A stretch of 64,000 nt of DNA from Hyaloperonospora brassicae (lineage: Eukaryota > Oomycota > Peronosporomycetes > Peronosporales > Peronosporaceae): contig CANTFL010001360.1 of assembly GCA_947650285.1 (NCBI GenBank), forward strand, positions 248,001 to 312,000, in the 5' to 3' direction. Positions 32,895 to 43,511 of this stretch are shown piece after piece. A program made the position numbers and the translations under genes. The notes below the pieces were generated by a model, which was not told the origin of the DNA, made no database searches, and saw only the letters and a program-made list of their open reading frames with translations. How positions within the stretch are numbered: position 1 is the first letter of the stretch; each line of letters begins with the position of its first letter.

Positions 32895-34500
32895 ATGCCT
32901 ATGCGAGGTGACTAAATACGCGCACAGCCCGCTGCTGTGCCAGCCTCTGCCGCAGACGATTCGTCGTCTGCTGCTCCTTCTTTGCCTGCAGAAACAGGTG
33001 CTGCGGGTGCACGCGGCACCTCACCGCGTGCACATGATGACCCCGACGTAGAGGTCATCTACTCTGGCGAGTCAGACATGTCTGACTTGGGCAATGCGCC
33101 AGAGGCGTCTCGCTCACCGGCGACGCCTCAGTATTCGCCAAGGCCACTGCGGAACGAACGGACTCGTGATTTGCATTACAGTCTGTTCTTCAGTGATGAC
33201 GATAATCAGGGCGGTGAGGAATAATATTCCTTACCACCGCCGGCTCATGCGTCTTCGCGCGAGCGTGATGACGATGGCGTGAGCCGTCGTCAATCTGGGA
33301 GCCGTGGTACCGACAAGGGTCCACTGTGAAGCGTGATGAGCCGAAGCCGTGGCGTTTGCCCGAACAACTCATCAATAGCCTGTCTCACGAGACAAGTCAA
33401 CACCATAGAATACCCTTATTCGATGCAACTGAGCTTCACGGCTTGAGTTCCAGCGCGAAGGACTTTCGCGCTGAAGAAGATTTTTATCTCGATGTCTTTC
33501 TTATACATCGATGGTACAACGGCAACCAAAAGCGTGACAAAGCATCGCTTTTGGCTGCGTGGAACGCATTCGTCCAAAACGTAAAGAATTTTGGACGAGA
33601 AGGGTGGCTCAAGAAACTTGAGGCGACACGCCTCAGGTTCGAAAGGCGAATGCCAACCGGTTCTAGGTACCGGTTGTACTGTTTGTCGAGTGAGGCAGAC
33701 ATTCCTTGCCTCACATGTGAAGACCCTTGTGCGAGTTGTGTTGACAACTCGCAGCGTGCACATGGGGATGTGTACTCCCTATATTCGCCCTGGGGAAAGT
33801 CACACATCTCGGCTGAGATGCGTGACGCGATTGAAAACTTGCAATCCGTCTACAAACGCCAGAAGCGCGTGTTTACCGATGTGCCCGAGGAATCATCGGA
33901 TGGGTCTCGTCATACTGGCGGACGAGACCTTCAACATCCATCAACAGCTGAGAGCGGGCTCCCAGCTGTTCCAAGAGGGTGGATATCCACGCCACTGGAC
34001 GAGGTAGCTCGTCGTTGATCCTGAATCGTCACTGTGATTAAAGATACGCTCCACTAGGAAGCGTTGATCACCGTGAGCATCCACCAAAGGATGTGGTGGA
34101 GGAAGAAAGACCTCCTCCAAATGATTCGGTTCACCATCTCGACCTTTACGAGATGGATCGCGCAATCGATGAATTGCGCGATGACTTGAAGCACGAGCGC
34201 GACCGGCGCTACACTTTGACTGATACCGTGCGGAAAAACCGCAAGTATCACGAGGCTGATCGGGCGAGAGATCGCGCCGATTATGCCACAGCGCAGCTTC
34301 AGGTCGAGCGGGATGTCCGCTCCCTATTCGGCGAGCTGGCGACATCTCGCGAAGAGATATCTCGGTTGAATACCGAGGTATCATATCTGCGCGACCAGAC
34401 GGATCGTCTGGAGCGCGAACGCAAGAACTTGATGGATGTTCTTGAACGTGGGGGCTATCTTCATTGGAAGAAGAAGGCTCGTACTGACAGTACGACCTAA
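32895..34500 (+). pseudogene. Antisense accessory ORF of element D, broken
   Basis: It begins at ATG 32895, 130 bp inside the LTR, with a stop at 32913, then open Ser/Ala/Pro-rich and acidic sequence to 33224. A frame change leads to 33326-34018, which holds SLLAAWNAFVQ and a four-Cys cluster CLTCEDPCASC (33707-33739). Another change leads to 34093-34500, a long charged coiled coil (ERDRRYTLTDTVRKNRK; LFGELATSREEISRLNTEVS). The order of a W-x-A-F-[IV]-Q block, PCxSC cluster and C-terminal coiled coil equals that in the element B antisense protein, so the two are probably homologous. It overlaps the end of pol by about 560 bp. Function unknown. Confidence 0.6.
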
Positions 34501-37500
34501 GCCTCCCCACGTATAACGTAGGATGCGTGCGCATCTTACGTGGCAATCCGAGTGTGTATGCATTGCTCTTGCGATGCAACACTCGAAATGGCCCAATGTA
34601 TTTCGGCAGTAGTTTGCTACTGCCGACACTAGTGACTGCATGTCCAGGTAAGTTTACCGTAGACAGTAGTACTTTGTCGTTGACCTTAATTGAAAGAACA
34701 TTTTCGATTCCATTCTTGTCTGCGTTCCGTTTCTGACGGTCCACCGCATTTGCGATGAAGTCCTGAACGAAACGGACTACCGCTTATCGAGTCAACAGAA
34801 AGTTCTCTGCTGACTCTTTGTTTTGTCTTTCAGTGCCCTTCGTGCACACTGCTAAGGATTGCTCTCTTCTTCAGCGAGGTTGTCTTCTTCCTCGCTGGCA
34901 TAATCGTTGACGATGCTGGTATATTCAGCATCGTCATCATCATCCGAATCAATAATAGCGTCTTCGCTATTATTGAGATGATCTTCTTCATCGATGTCGA
35001 CTTGATCGACATCGGCATCATACGTGACGACATTTGCGTCGACACGTGATTAGCAAGAGCCAAAACGGTTTTTGATTGAGCGAGTCCCTACCCCCCTTAT
35101 CCAAGAGTTACACTCTATAAGGGTGGGCACACGTGTATGGCGTAGGACATTCACATAAAACGGTGTGTGCTGTGTGGAAGCATGCACCGAATTATTGATG
35201 GCGAATTCCACCATTGGAAGGAATTCGCTCCTACTCGGAAACGAGTGGACATATCCTCAAAAGATCTCTTCGAGGACACGGCTCGCACGTTCCGTCTGAC
35301 CATCAGTTTTGGGATGGTCAGAAGTAGACATCTTCAATCGTGTTCCGAGAGAACGGAACACGGTTTGCCAAAATGCCGCCGTGAACCGAGGGTCACGGTC
35401 GGATAAGATTCACGGGTAACCCGTGGAGTCTAAAGACCGTGTCTAGAAAGACACGAGCACAACCTTGAGCCTTGATCTACTCAGGGACAGCAGCATAATG
35501 GACCATCTTGCTGAACCGGTCAACAAACACAAGAATACCATTTTTCTTGTGAGCGTCTTCGGGAAAACCGAAGACGAAGTCCATTGAAACGGACTTCCAG
35601 CACTCTGTCGGAACAGGCAGAGGCTGCAATGGCGCACGGGATGAAGGACTAGGCTTCACCCGTTGACAAACCTCGCAAGCAAGTATGTAGTTGCGGACAA
35701 ACTGATACTGGCGTGGCCAGTAAAAGTCACGGCTAACCGTGAGGTAAGTCTTTTCTCTACCACGATGGCCACCTGTTGGGGCATCGTGACACTCATACAT
35801 GATGCGTAAACGCAAATCATGATGAGCGGGTACGACGACACGAGGCGTGTCTTCGGCAACAGCTGTATAGTACAGCAATCCGTTGCGTGTACTGTAACGA
35901 TCCGATGAAGATCGGTACAAAGCTGGTAAATCCCTCATGGATTTACCGAATGGAATCACCAGATGATCCATCAATCGCAGAAGATCTTTATCTTCCGCGT
36001 ATGCCTTTCGTACGTCGTCAAGTAAGCTTGGCGACGGAACACTGGCTCTCAGTGTCGCAACAGTGGGCTTTTCTCACTGTTGATTTGTGCGTCCGGCTCG
36101 AAATCGGGCCGGCGCGAAAGCGCATCAGCGACGACATTGAGTCATCCCGGTTTATACTCCACGGGGAAGTTATACTCCGCGAAGAAAGACAGCCACCTCG
36201 CCATCCTTTGCGAAAGGTGTGGACTGTTTACGGCCGTGCGTAGTAACGCATGGTCCGTAGAGACGATGAACGGTCTATCTCCCAAGAGATAGACCCGGAA
36301 CTTAGCCAGTGCGTATTTCATGGCAAGGAGTTCCTTGTCATGCACTGGGTGATTACGCTCAGCTGCTTGAAGCTGACGCGACTGATAACAGATGACGCAC
36401 TCCGCGCCATCTGCGTCGAACTGCATAACGCACAGCCGATTGCGAAATCGATGGCGTCACAGAACACATGAAATGGTCTGTCCTGATCTGCAATCGCCAA
36501 GATGAGCGATTGCATCAAGATTTTCTTGATACCCTCAAAAGAACGCCGACACTCAGCGTTCCATGACCATTTGACATTTTTCTTGAGCAAGCAAGAAAGA
36601 TGAACAGTCATCTCGGCGTAATTGCGCGAGTACTTGTGCAAGTACGCCGCTAATCCAAGGAACTTCCTTATTCCCTTGACATCTACTGGCACTGGCCAGT
36701 CGGTGATCGCCTTGATCTTTTCGGGATCAGGACGTACGCCGTGTTTACCCACGATTCAACCAAGAAGTGGTATTCCGCTAGCTGCGAATATACACTTCTT
36801 GAGGTTGGCGTACAACTGATACTTGCGCATAAGTTGAAGAACCTGACGAACGTGAGTTCTGTGAACTTCAACGTCCGTATTTACGTCCATAGGCCAGATA
36901 TGGACGAACACATCGTCGAAGTAACTCGGTGCGAAGTCTCGCACCGGTATCAACAGATTTATGACACATCTGTTGAATGTTGCAGGGTCACTGCTCAGCC
37001 CCTGTGGCATCACTAGCCACTTCCACAGCATCCCGCTGGGCATGCTTACTGGTGTGTACGGGACATCCCGTTCACGCATCAGGATCTGATAGTATCCGTC
37101 CATCCGATCCATGGACGAAAAGATGATACTCTTTGACATACCATCTATGATTACGTCCTTCCTCGGTATCGGCGTCTGAGCCGGTACCGTTGTAGCATTC
37201 AACTTGCTGAATGCGTATACTATTTACCATCCTCCTGTGGCCTTTTGCACACAGAAGGTCGGAGAGCTGTGACGGGATGTCGATTCCCTCACATGGCCCG
37301 CTGCTAAGCGATCGGCGAAGAACTTGTCGATCGCTATCACTTGTTCACAAGACAGTGGCCACTACTTCATGACACAATATTTCGAGCCTTGTTTGAGCTC
37401 GATCTCGTTTCGAGTGCCTTTGTTCTTAGGCAACTCGCATGGTACGGATTCAGGGAACACATCCTTGGATTCGATCAAATCCTTATACAAAGGTTTTGCC

Positions 37501-38345
37501 AGAAGTGAATCCCAGGATTGGGACGCGTATCGCTCAATCCGAGTCTTCTCATCGATGACACTTCCGTCCATCGATGGACTGCTGAAAACGCATTCGCTCT
37601 CAGTAAAACTCTTTGCCGATCGAATATCGGTAACGTACTCGTCCTCCGCGACGAGTACACAGATCTGCTTGACTTTGCTACTACGAGGATCACGCAAGAA
37701 CCGTTTCGGTTCTAGCGTCGGCAGTTGAGTTATCTCCGAAGTTAACTTCGGAGGCGCAATTGGATCAAGCGTGTAAGCGTCTACGCTTGATCCATCAATA
37801 ACAAAGACATTAAGTGTCTCGATTACCTCCTGGAAAATCACCTTCACAGGATCTGGGTGAGCTTTATCCACAATGTAGTGATCACCTACATTGTGTTACT
37901 GTACAGTCGTGATAACGACCGTACCAAAAGGCTGGCCATCGCACTCACTCGTAGTACACCTAAGTGAGTGTGGGCTTTCCAAGATATTCGTCAGGTGGTT
38001 ATCTGAGGAACAAGTGGCAGGTATCGTAACCGATTGATACTGCCAACTCACCCTTGGCTCGTATTTCCTGAGCCAATGCAACCCTAAGGTGACGCCGAAT
38101 TTGTCATCTAGGTCAAGCACGATGAAATCATCATCGTACTGTTCGCCTTTTAACGTGTAGTGGATACGACTACACGTTTCTTCACAGTGATCGATGCGCC
38201 TGTCGCTAGACACACCGGCATCTTCGTTGGAGGTATCTCCCACTCCAAGAAGTTAAGACTTCCTGCATCTAGCGACTGGCGACGAGCAAAGTTTTTCGAC
38301 GCCTACAGTCAACTAGAGCGCGAAGTGACAAGTCTTTGTCACTTC
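33941..38345 (-). pseudogene. pol: Element D pol: protease to chromodomain, broken
   Basis: On the minus strand: protease start SLRALVDC (about 38330-38305) with a frame break just after the catalytic region, then FIVLDLDDKFGVTLGLHWL; spacer with LPKNKGTRNEIELKQGSKY; RT from 37202 with GYYQILMRERDVPYTPVSMP and YFDDVFVH; RNase H with VFCDAIDFAIGCAL, HPVHDKELLAMKYAL and TDHALLRTAV; integrase with GGHRGREKTY, CEVCQRVKPSPSSRAPL and MDFVFGFPED; then a damaged core and an acidic stretch (about 35045-34855); integrase C-terminus KLLPKYIGPFRVLHR; and chromodomain QRFLVERIFNHSDD...YLVQWRGYPPSWNSWEP ending at 33941. Many shifts and stops are present. Confidence 0.9.
34855..35045 (-). other. Acidic insertion in element D integrase
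   Basis: The minus-strand frame reads about 60 residues very rich in Asp and Glu (DIDEEDHLNNSEDAIIDSDD, YASEEEDNLAEEESNP) between the integrase core and its C-terminal domain. It is the frame leading to the integrase C-terminus, so it is probably part of pol. Confidence 0.55.
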
Positions 38346-39523
38346 TAACTTCAAGGTGATGAGTGACACCTCATCACCAGGTGCAGAGACACACAGTGAC
38401 TGTGTTCCTGGAGCAACCTTCGTCAAGAGATTTGCAAATTCTCTTAAGGCTGTGTGGTGGAGTGGGTCGCAAAATCGATTGGGTGACTCCAAACGCCCAC
38501 TGGCGGGCCGACTTGAGGAGGGGGTACTCCTATTCCGCTTGGATCTTAAACTCACCTTGTGTACCCGTCGGCTTGGCGGGTATCACTCTTCGGAGGACGT
38601 GGCGATTGAGCTAGATGTCGGTCTTGGTGTGTGTCGACCTTGGGGGCCCCGAGCGGATATGCTTCAGTCGGGGTCCAGTTAGGGCAGCCACTCGATCAAC
38701 TTGGTTGAGAGTGGGCTTATAACCAGAGTTCTCAGGGCTAGTAGGCCTGGCCTTTGCTTGTCTCAGGGGTGTCAACCGCCTGGCCTTTATGCGTCCTCTC
38801 CCTTACCACTAGGGTATGGAGACCGCTTCCTATAGCGGGATTGAGTTGGGGGGGTTGCTACTCCCGAACCTACAGCCAATATACTTCCTGGGGTTCTATT
38901 TGCACTTGAGTCTTACCCGCACTGTCGATTCGACGGGTGGCCAAATCGATCCCTGGCCCGGAACAGGTTGGTAGACGTACAAGCTTCTTGGCTCACGAGA
39001 CGTGTGGCTTAGATCGCAAATTGAGTAGTGCTTAATAATGTCCTATCCTTTAAACTCCTTTACTCTGTACTTGCTTACGCCTGGACTCACTATGCTGAGT
39101 GGTCAGGGATGCTTGATCTTGAGGGTCCGGGTCGGCGGTGGACGACAGGTGGCCCTCGGGTGACCGAGGTCGCCTTGATCGGCCGTACCCACCAAAGGGT
39201 GACCGTGACCGCCTTGGTTGACCGAGGTCGCCTTGATCGGCCGTACCCACCAAAGGGTGGCAGGTGGCCCTCGGGTGACCGAGGTCGTCTTGATCGGCCG
39301 TACCCACCAAAGGGTGACCAGGTGGCCGATGGATGACCGTGACCGCCTTGGTTGACCGAGCCGCCTTGGTCGGCCGTACTTACCGACGGGTGGTTGAGAA
39401 CAATCCGCATTGGTGCCACTCTCAACGGCTGGACCCTAACCCGCTTCTCCTCTGTGGCCCCTTGGCCTCCAGTCTCTTTCCGATCGCGGGGTCCCTGTCC
39501 CTCCGGTCCATCCCTCCTTGAGT
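38346..39523 (-). other. Enlarged spacer between gag and protease in element D
   Basis: About 1.2 kb, longer than in A or B. It contains a tandem repeat (39159-39400), a block shared with 52935-53090 (38445-38600), and about 400 bp (38690-39090) that I cannot place. It may hold a nested fragment or a family-specific extension of Gag. Confidence 0.55.
39159..39400 (-). repeat. Tandem repeats in element D spacer
   Basis: Three to four copies of a unit containing GACCGAGGTCGCCTTGATCG and GGCCGTACCCACCAAAGGGT. On the minus strand two copies encode FGGYGRSRRPRS, an arginine/glycine-rich motif of the kind that can bind RNA. Confidence 0.8.
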
Positions 39524-40696
39524 CTACCATTTCCGGAAAGTCCGCTTTACCACAGCTGATATATCAGTAGGGCGCTCCGACCCTACAGATCCCGACCGAT
39601 TTTCGATGGTCCACCTCGCTGTTGCGACTTCGCAACAGCAACGGACCCCCTCCAGTTCTACTTGCTGGTGGGTGAATACTACGCTCAGCACCGCGAGGTT
39701 CTGAGTGGGGGACACTGATTCGTATGCATAATGTCCCAACTTGTGACAGCAATGGCATCTCACCATTCGCTTGTCGTTCATAGGGCGAGGTTTCTCGCCC
39801 TCGACTTGACAGAGGTCCATTCATTCTGGACCTCCGACTGCTAACCGTCTCAGTGGACGATGCGGGGTCAACGTAGCGTGAGACTGTATCACGCTATAAT
39901 CTTCTTGCTCCGCTGCGAAGATTGCCTCTGAGAGCGTCTTTAGCTCTCCGTGGAACAGGTGGTCCCTAGCAGGACCGTCTGAAAGCCCTTGAATAAAGAT
40001 TGTGATCAACACACTCACTCACAGGGATCACATCATGCAGCTTGCAAGGTAGCGTACATGTTGAGCGTAAGCGTAAACCTTACGCTTACCCTGCTTGAGT
40101 TGCAGGAGCTCCGAAAGAGTCCTGAACTCTGCTCTGGGCGGCTCGAACGTCTTACTGAGCAGGGTTTTGAAGATCCTCAACGCCCCAAACACATTTAGGT
40201 CGTGCAACTTGAGGTTCACGGCCCAAGCTCTGGCTTCTTCTGCCAGTTTAGACTGAGTGAATAGGACTCGCATTCGCTCATCGTTGATGCAACGAGCATC
40301 GATGGAATCGTCCAGATCGACGAACCACCTCAACAGGGAGTCTTCCTCGACTCCCCGATACTTGGAGACCTCTAGTTTTAGAGATTTTCGTCGACGCTCA
40401 CGCGTCGGCTCTGCGGACTGATACTGTTGTTGTCTCAGTGCTTCGGTCCGCTGGCGATCTTGTTGTTGTAACAAGGCCACCTGCGCTCGCGACTCATCAA
40501 GTTCCCGTTGCAAGAACTTGCTAATGACGACATGTTGCTGGTCCCTATCCCTTGAGGATAGCATGGCCCATATGGCTTTCTAGCCAACGGTCGAACTCAT
40601 TCGTTCGATCGCACTCCATTCGATGTCGCTCGAATGGGAGTAGCTTTCAAGGGTTCCGTGAAAGCTGTTGCCGTCTACATCGTCCAAGATGTTCAT
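39524..40696 (-). pseudogene. gag: Element D gag
   Basis: A probable ATG at 40696 (MNILDDVDGN) lies 52 bp from the LTR; a TAG then interrupts and the frame resumes from 40582 (KAIWAMLSSRDRDQQ). A coiled coil (LQRELDESRAQVALLQQQDR) precedes the core LLRWFVDLDDSIDARCI, FEPPRAEFRTLSELLQLKQG and, in another frame, VLITIFIQGLSDGPARDHLF. The knuckle is CHCCHKLGHYAYE near 39780-39740 with the last Cys missing. Confidence 0.85.
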
Positions 40697-40748
40697 GTTG
40701 GGCAATGGATTTTGTGGTCCTTGGAAGGAATACAAAGTGCTACCAGGT

Positions 40749-41184
40749 GTAACGGGGCACTGTTGACTACGTACTGGTTGACCAGTACGGAGTATACTTC
40801 CACTGACGACAGTGGTCGACAGTGCCCTGCTAGCTGTTTAAGGAACACAAAGGAAGGAAAGGAGACTAAATAGTCAGACTGGTCTCTGGTAAAAGTAAAA
40901 CTGTATTAATATAATCGAGTCCGATAACTTCTTGAATCGCTGATGTCCTGACTTAATTATACTAATGTAACTATTTGTATGATGACGTCTACTCGCCACC
41001 CATTGCGCGCGTCTAGCAGCGATTGGTGGGTTGATATCATCACGATATCAACCAATGAGTAGACCCTTCGGTCATCCTAACAATATCACCATGTCTGTGA
41101 TATTGTTAAAAGAATATTCGTCGTAATATTTTTATTGTCAAATTGTTTTAATGACAATTTCATGTAACGGGCTACCCCGTTACA
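40749..41184 (-). repeat. 5' LTR of element D
   Basis: 436 bp. The right end is a perfect palindrome: TGTAACGGG, CTAC, CCCGTTACA (41163-41184). Inward it contains the inverted pair GGTTGATATCATC / GATATCAACC (41030-41054). The minus strand then reads CCTGGTAGCACTT, the primer site (40748-40736). Confidence 0.9.
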
Positions 41185-43049
41185 GTTGAGAAGTATTCTC
41201 AAGATTGAACACTTTTTTGAAGGGAAGTCGCCAGCTTAAAAAGAGCGAATGCTGCACCTGCTCGATCGCCAACCGTATGAACAATATTTAAACCAAGTTT
41301 ATTTCCGGTAGCCTCCATGTAACACCACAGTGTCAGACTGCTGGGTGCGATGAAATAGCTCGTGATTCTGGTCCTCGCGGAATAAACACGTTACGCACTT
41401 GCATCGTTCAGGGCTACCAACTAGTTTGGCGAAGACTGATTGGTCTTGTGCTCCCACCATCACCACATCCTCCAGTACAATCGGCGGCGGTCACCACTTT
41501 CAAGCGGGGCGTATCTTGACGCACCGCACTTCATAGGATCAGCGAGTGCGATTTACCGTTCGTTGGCGCAGTCATCTATCGTATCGAACAGCCGGAAGCT
41601 TTGCTTCTAGATGACGGTAGACAGGCCGGATATCGTCGATCCGAACAGAAATGATTATCCTGTGATACGGGGGATACGATCGAGCGCCCTGACGCGTTTG
41701 CAGAGGGATCGAAAATTCGTTATTGTCTTGCGCATGTTGGAAGAGATGCTAGACTATCACCACGGGTAACACAGAAGGCCACCTCCTCGAAAGCACACTT
41801 TTCGAGTTCTATATGCAGATCGTACAGTTTCTCCATACAGAACGCACTAACGTGCTTGAATCTTGAGATAATTGATGCTATATGTGTCTAGCGCCAGTCT
41901 GTGTTTTTTACCCGTCGCGTTGCACAGCAAGTTTTCCATCCTTGCTTCGCGCGTAAAATCATCGGCACTGTGAGTATATGCGATTCACGTTTCTATCAAC
42001 AAGTTACCATTTCTTTTTCATCCCATTGTGCTGTTGGTGTCGAAAGAAGGTATCGATATAGAAGTCTCGCTCGATGTACAAGGTAATTACAATGTAGTCA
42101 AGGCCGTGAGTTGACGCATCGAATAATGAAATACGCTGCCGATCGAAAGTTGTGGTCGACAAAAGTTAGTAACTTGCCTTGGTGGTAAATACGGCTAGTT
42201 TCATGGAGCAACAACGTTAGTTGAGGACTAAAAGCTGTCGCGTGGTGTCGACAGAAGTAATGTCGAACCGATGCATGCGATTTGAATGATCGCTCCAATC
42301 ACATGATACGAGTTTGCGTCACCGTAGCTTACACGCTGGACAGAATCGGTGTGCATCTCATGCATATAGCGCTATGGCGAGTGCGATCGTGAGTTTGCCG
42401 GGATCAGCCACTGTCCCATCAGAGGGACCTAAAATCCCACAGCGGTTATATCAGAAAATCTGCAGTAGCTTGTCTTGAGAGACAAAAATTTTACCGCAGC
42501 TTTGACAGATAACTCGTCCGACTAGCCCTAAATAGACGAGCTTCTCTTTGGAGTCATCATCTTAACGAGGTGCACCATGAACCTGCAGCAATAGCCACCG
42601 ATTGCAGGCTGATTTGCGCCTGCATTAGACGACTGAGCATATGCTGCTTTTGACAGATGGACTCACTGATGACTGCACAAAGTCGTGTAGCATCGCCGTG
42701 TGTGCATCTTTGCTGCTCACCGCATGAGTTTGTTAAACACGCGATGAGAGAGTGAGAATGAGTCGACCTAATCAGCAGATGCTTCAGTAGAACTACTCTT
42801 AGCGAATCCCCTATTAGCTATGAACCCCTTTTGTTCATTAACGTTTCCGGTCCGACGTTGGACAAGAGAGGTAGACCACGTGACTACCCAACCCCTCCTA
42901 TTAAACATTTCTTACTACCTAATATTGTCATATCCGCCCATTGTATGAGCTAATACGGGTCCTACCGTATCTTGTTACAGAAGGGACCTGAAAGAGGTCA
43001 CCCAGTCATTAATGGTCCCAGTGTGACTACGTGATAAGGGTGTGGGTAA
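41185..43049. other. No gene recognised
   Basis: No long frame and no repeat I can match. It could include decayed LINE tail beyond element D, but I find no motif to prove it. Confidence 0.45.
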
Positions 43050-43511
43050 TGTTACGGGGTAAGATCGTTACATGACACTGGCATGAGCCCGCATCAATGC
43101 GTTTACTACCTATACAGATAAAACATAAGAACGTAACTGTAAGAGGTATTATTGTTCAGTGACTGCTGCACGCTGGTTGGTGTATACCATTTCATCAGCC
43201 AATAGAGCGGACGGTGAATGATAATAAATGCGCGCGACGGGTGCTGTGTAATGAGTTACAGCTCCTGTTTTTGCTTTTATCTAACGCCAACTCATCCACG
43301 TTCATCGTGCCTATCTAAATGAAGACTGAGTAGTTGTATCGAGATAATTGGCTGTATTAGGGGCATCCCTCGTTTTTACACTTGGTGGACGAGTCCGCCA
43401 GTCTTCTAGCTTTCTCTACATGTAAGTGAAGTTACGAGGCACCTGCCTATACTATTGTCAGTGTAGATCGAATTATACCGTGTGAAGCCTAAGCGCCGGT
43501 GGCCCGTTACA
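43050..43511 (+). repeat. Candidate solo LTR
   Basis: Starts TGTTACGGGG and ends GGCCCGTTACA, 462 bp, like the LTR ends of the gypsy elements to the left. A GCGCGCGAC block inside recalls the D and solo-LTR family. The flanks (GGTAA and AGCTT) do not match, so it may be old or rearranged. Confidence 0.55.

Larger units (their letters stand above)
32415..41184 (-). mobile_element. Ty3/gypsy chromodomain element D
   Basis: Minus-strand element of about 8.8 kb with a complete 5' LTR on the right (40749-41184), a 3' LTR on the left that seems to lack its outermost ~75 bp, gag, an enlarged gag-protease spacer, pol and an antisense frame. No target duplication could be found because the left edge is damaged. 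It appears to sit in or next to the LINE tail. Confidence 0.88.

Noticed and set aside
39159..39400. CRISPR-like regular repeats
   Set aside because: Units are directly adjacent or overlapping without unique spacers and lie in a eukaryotic retroelement.
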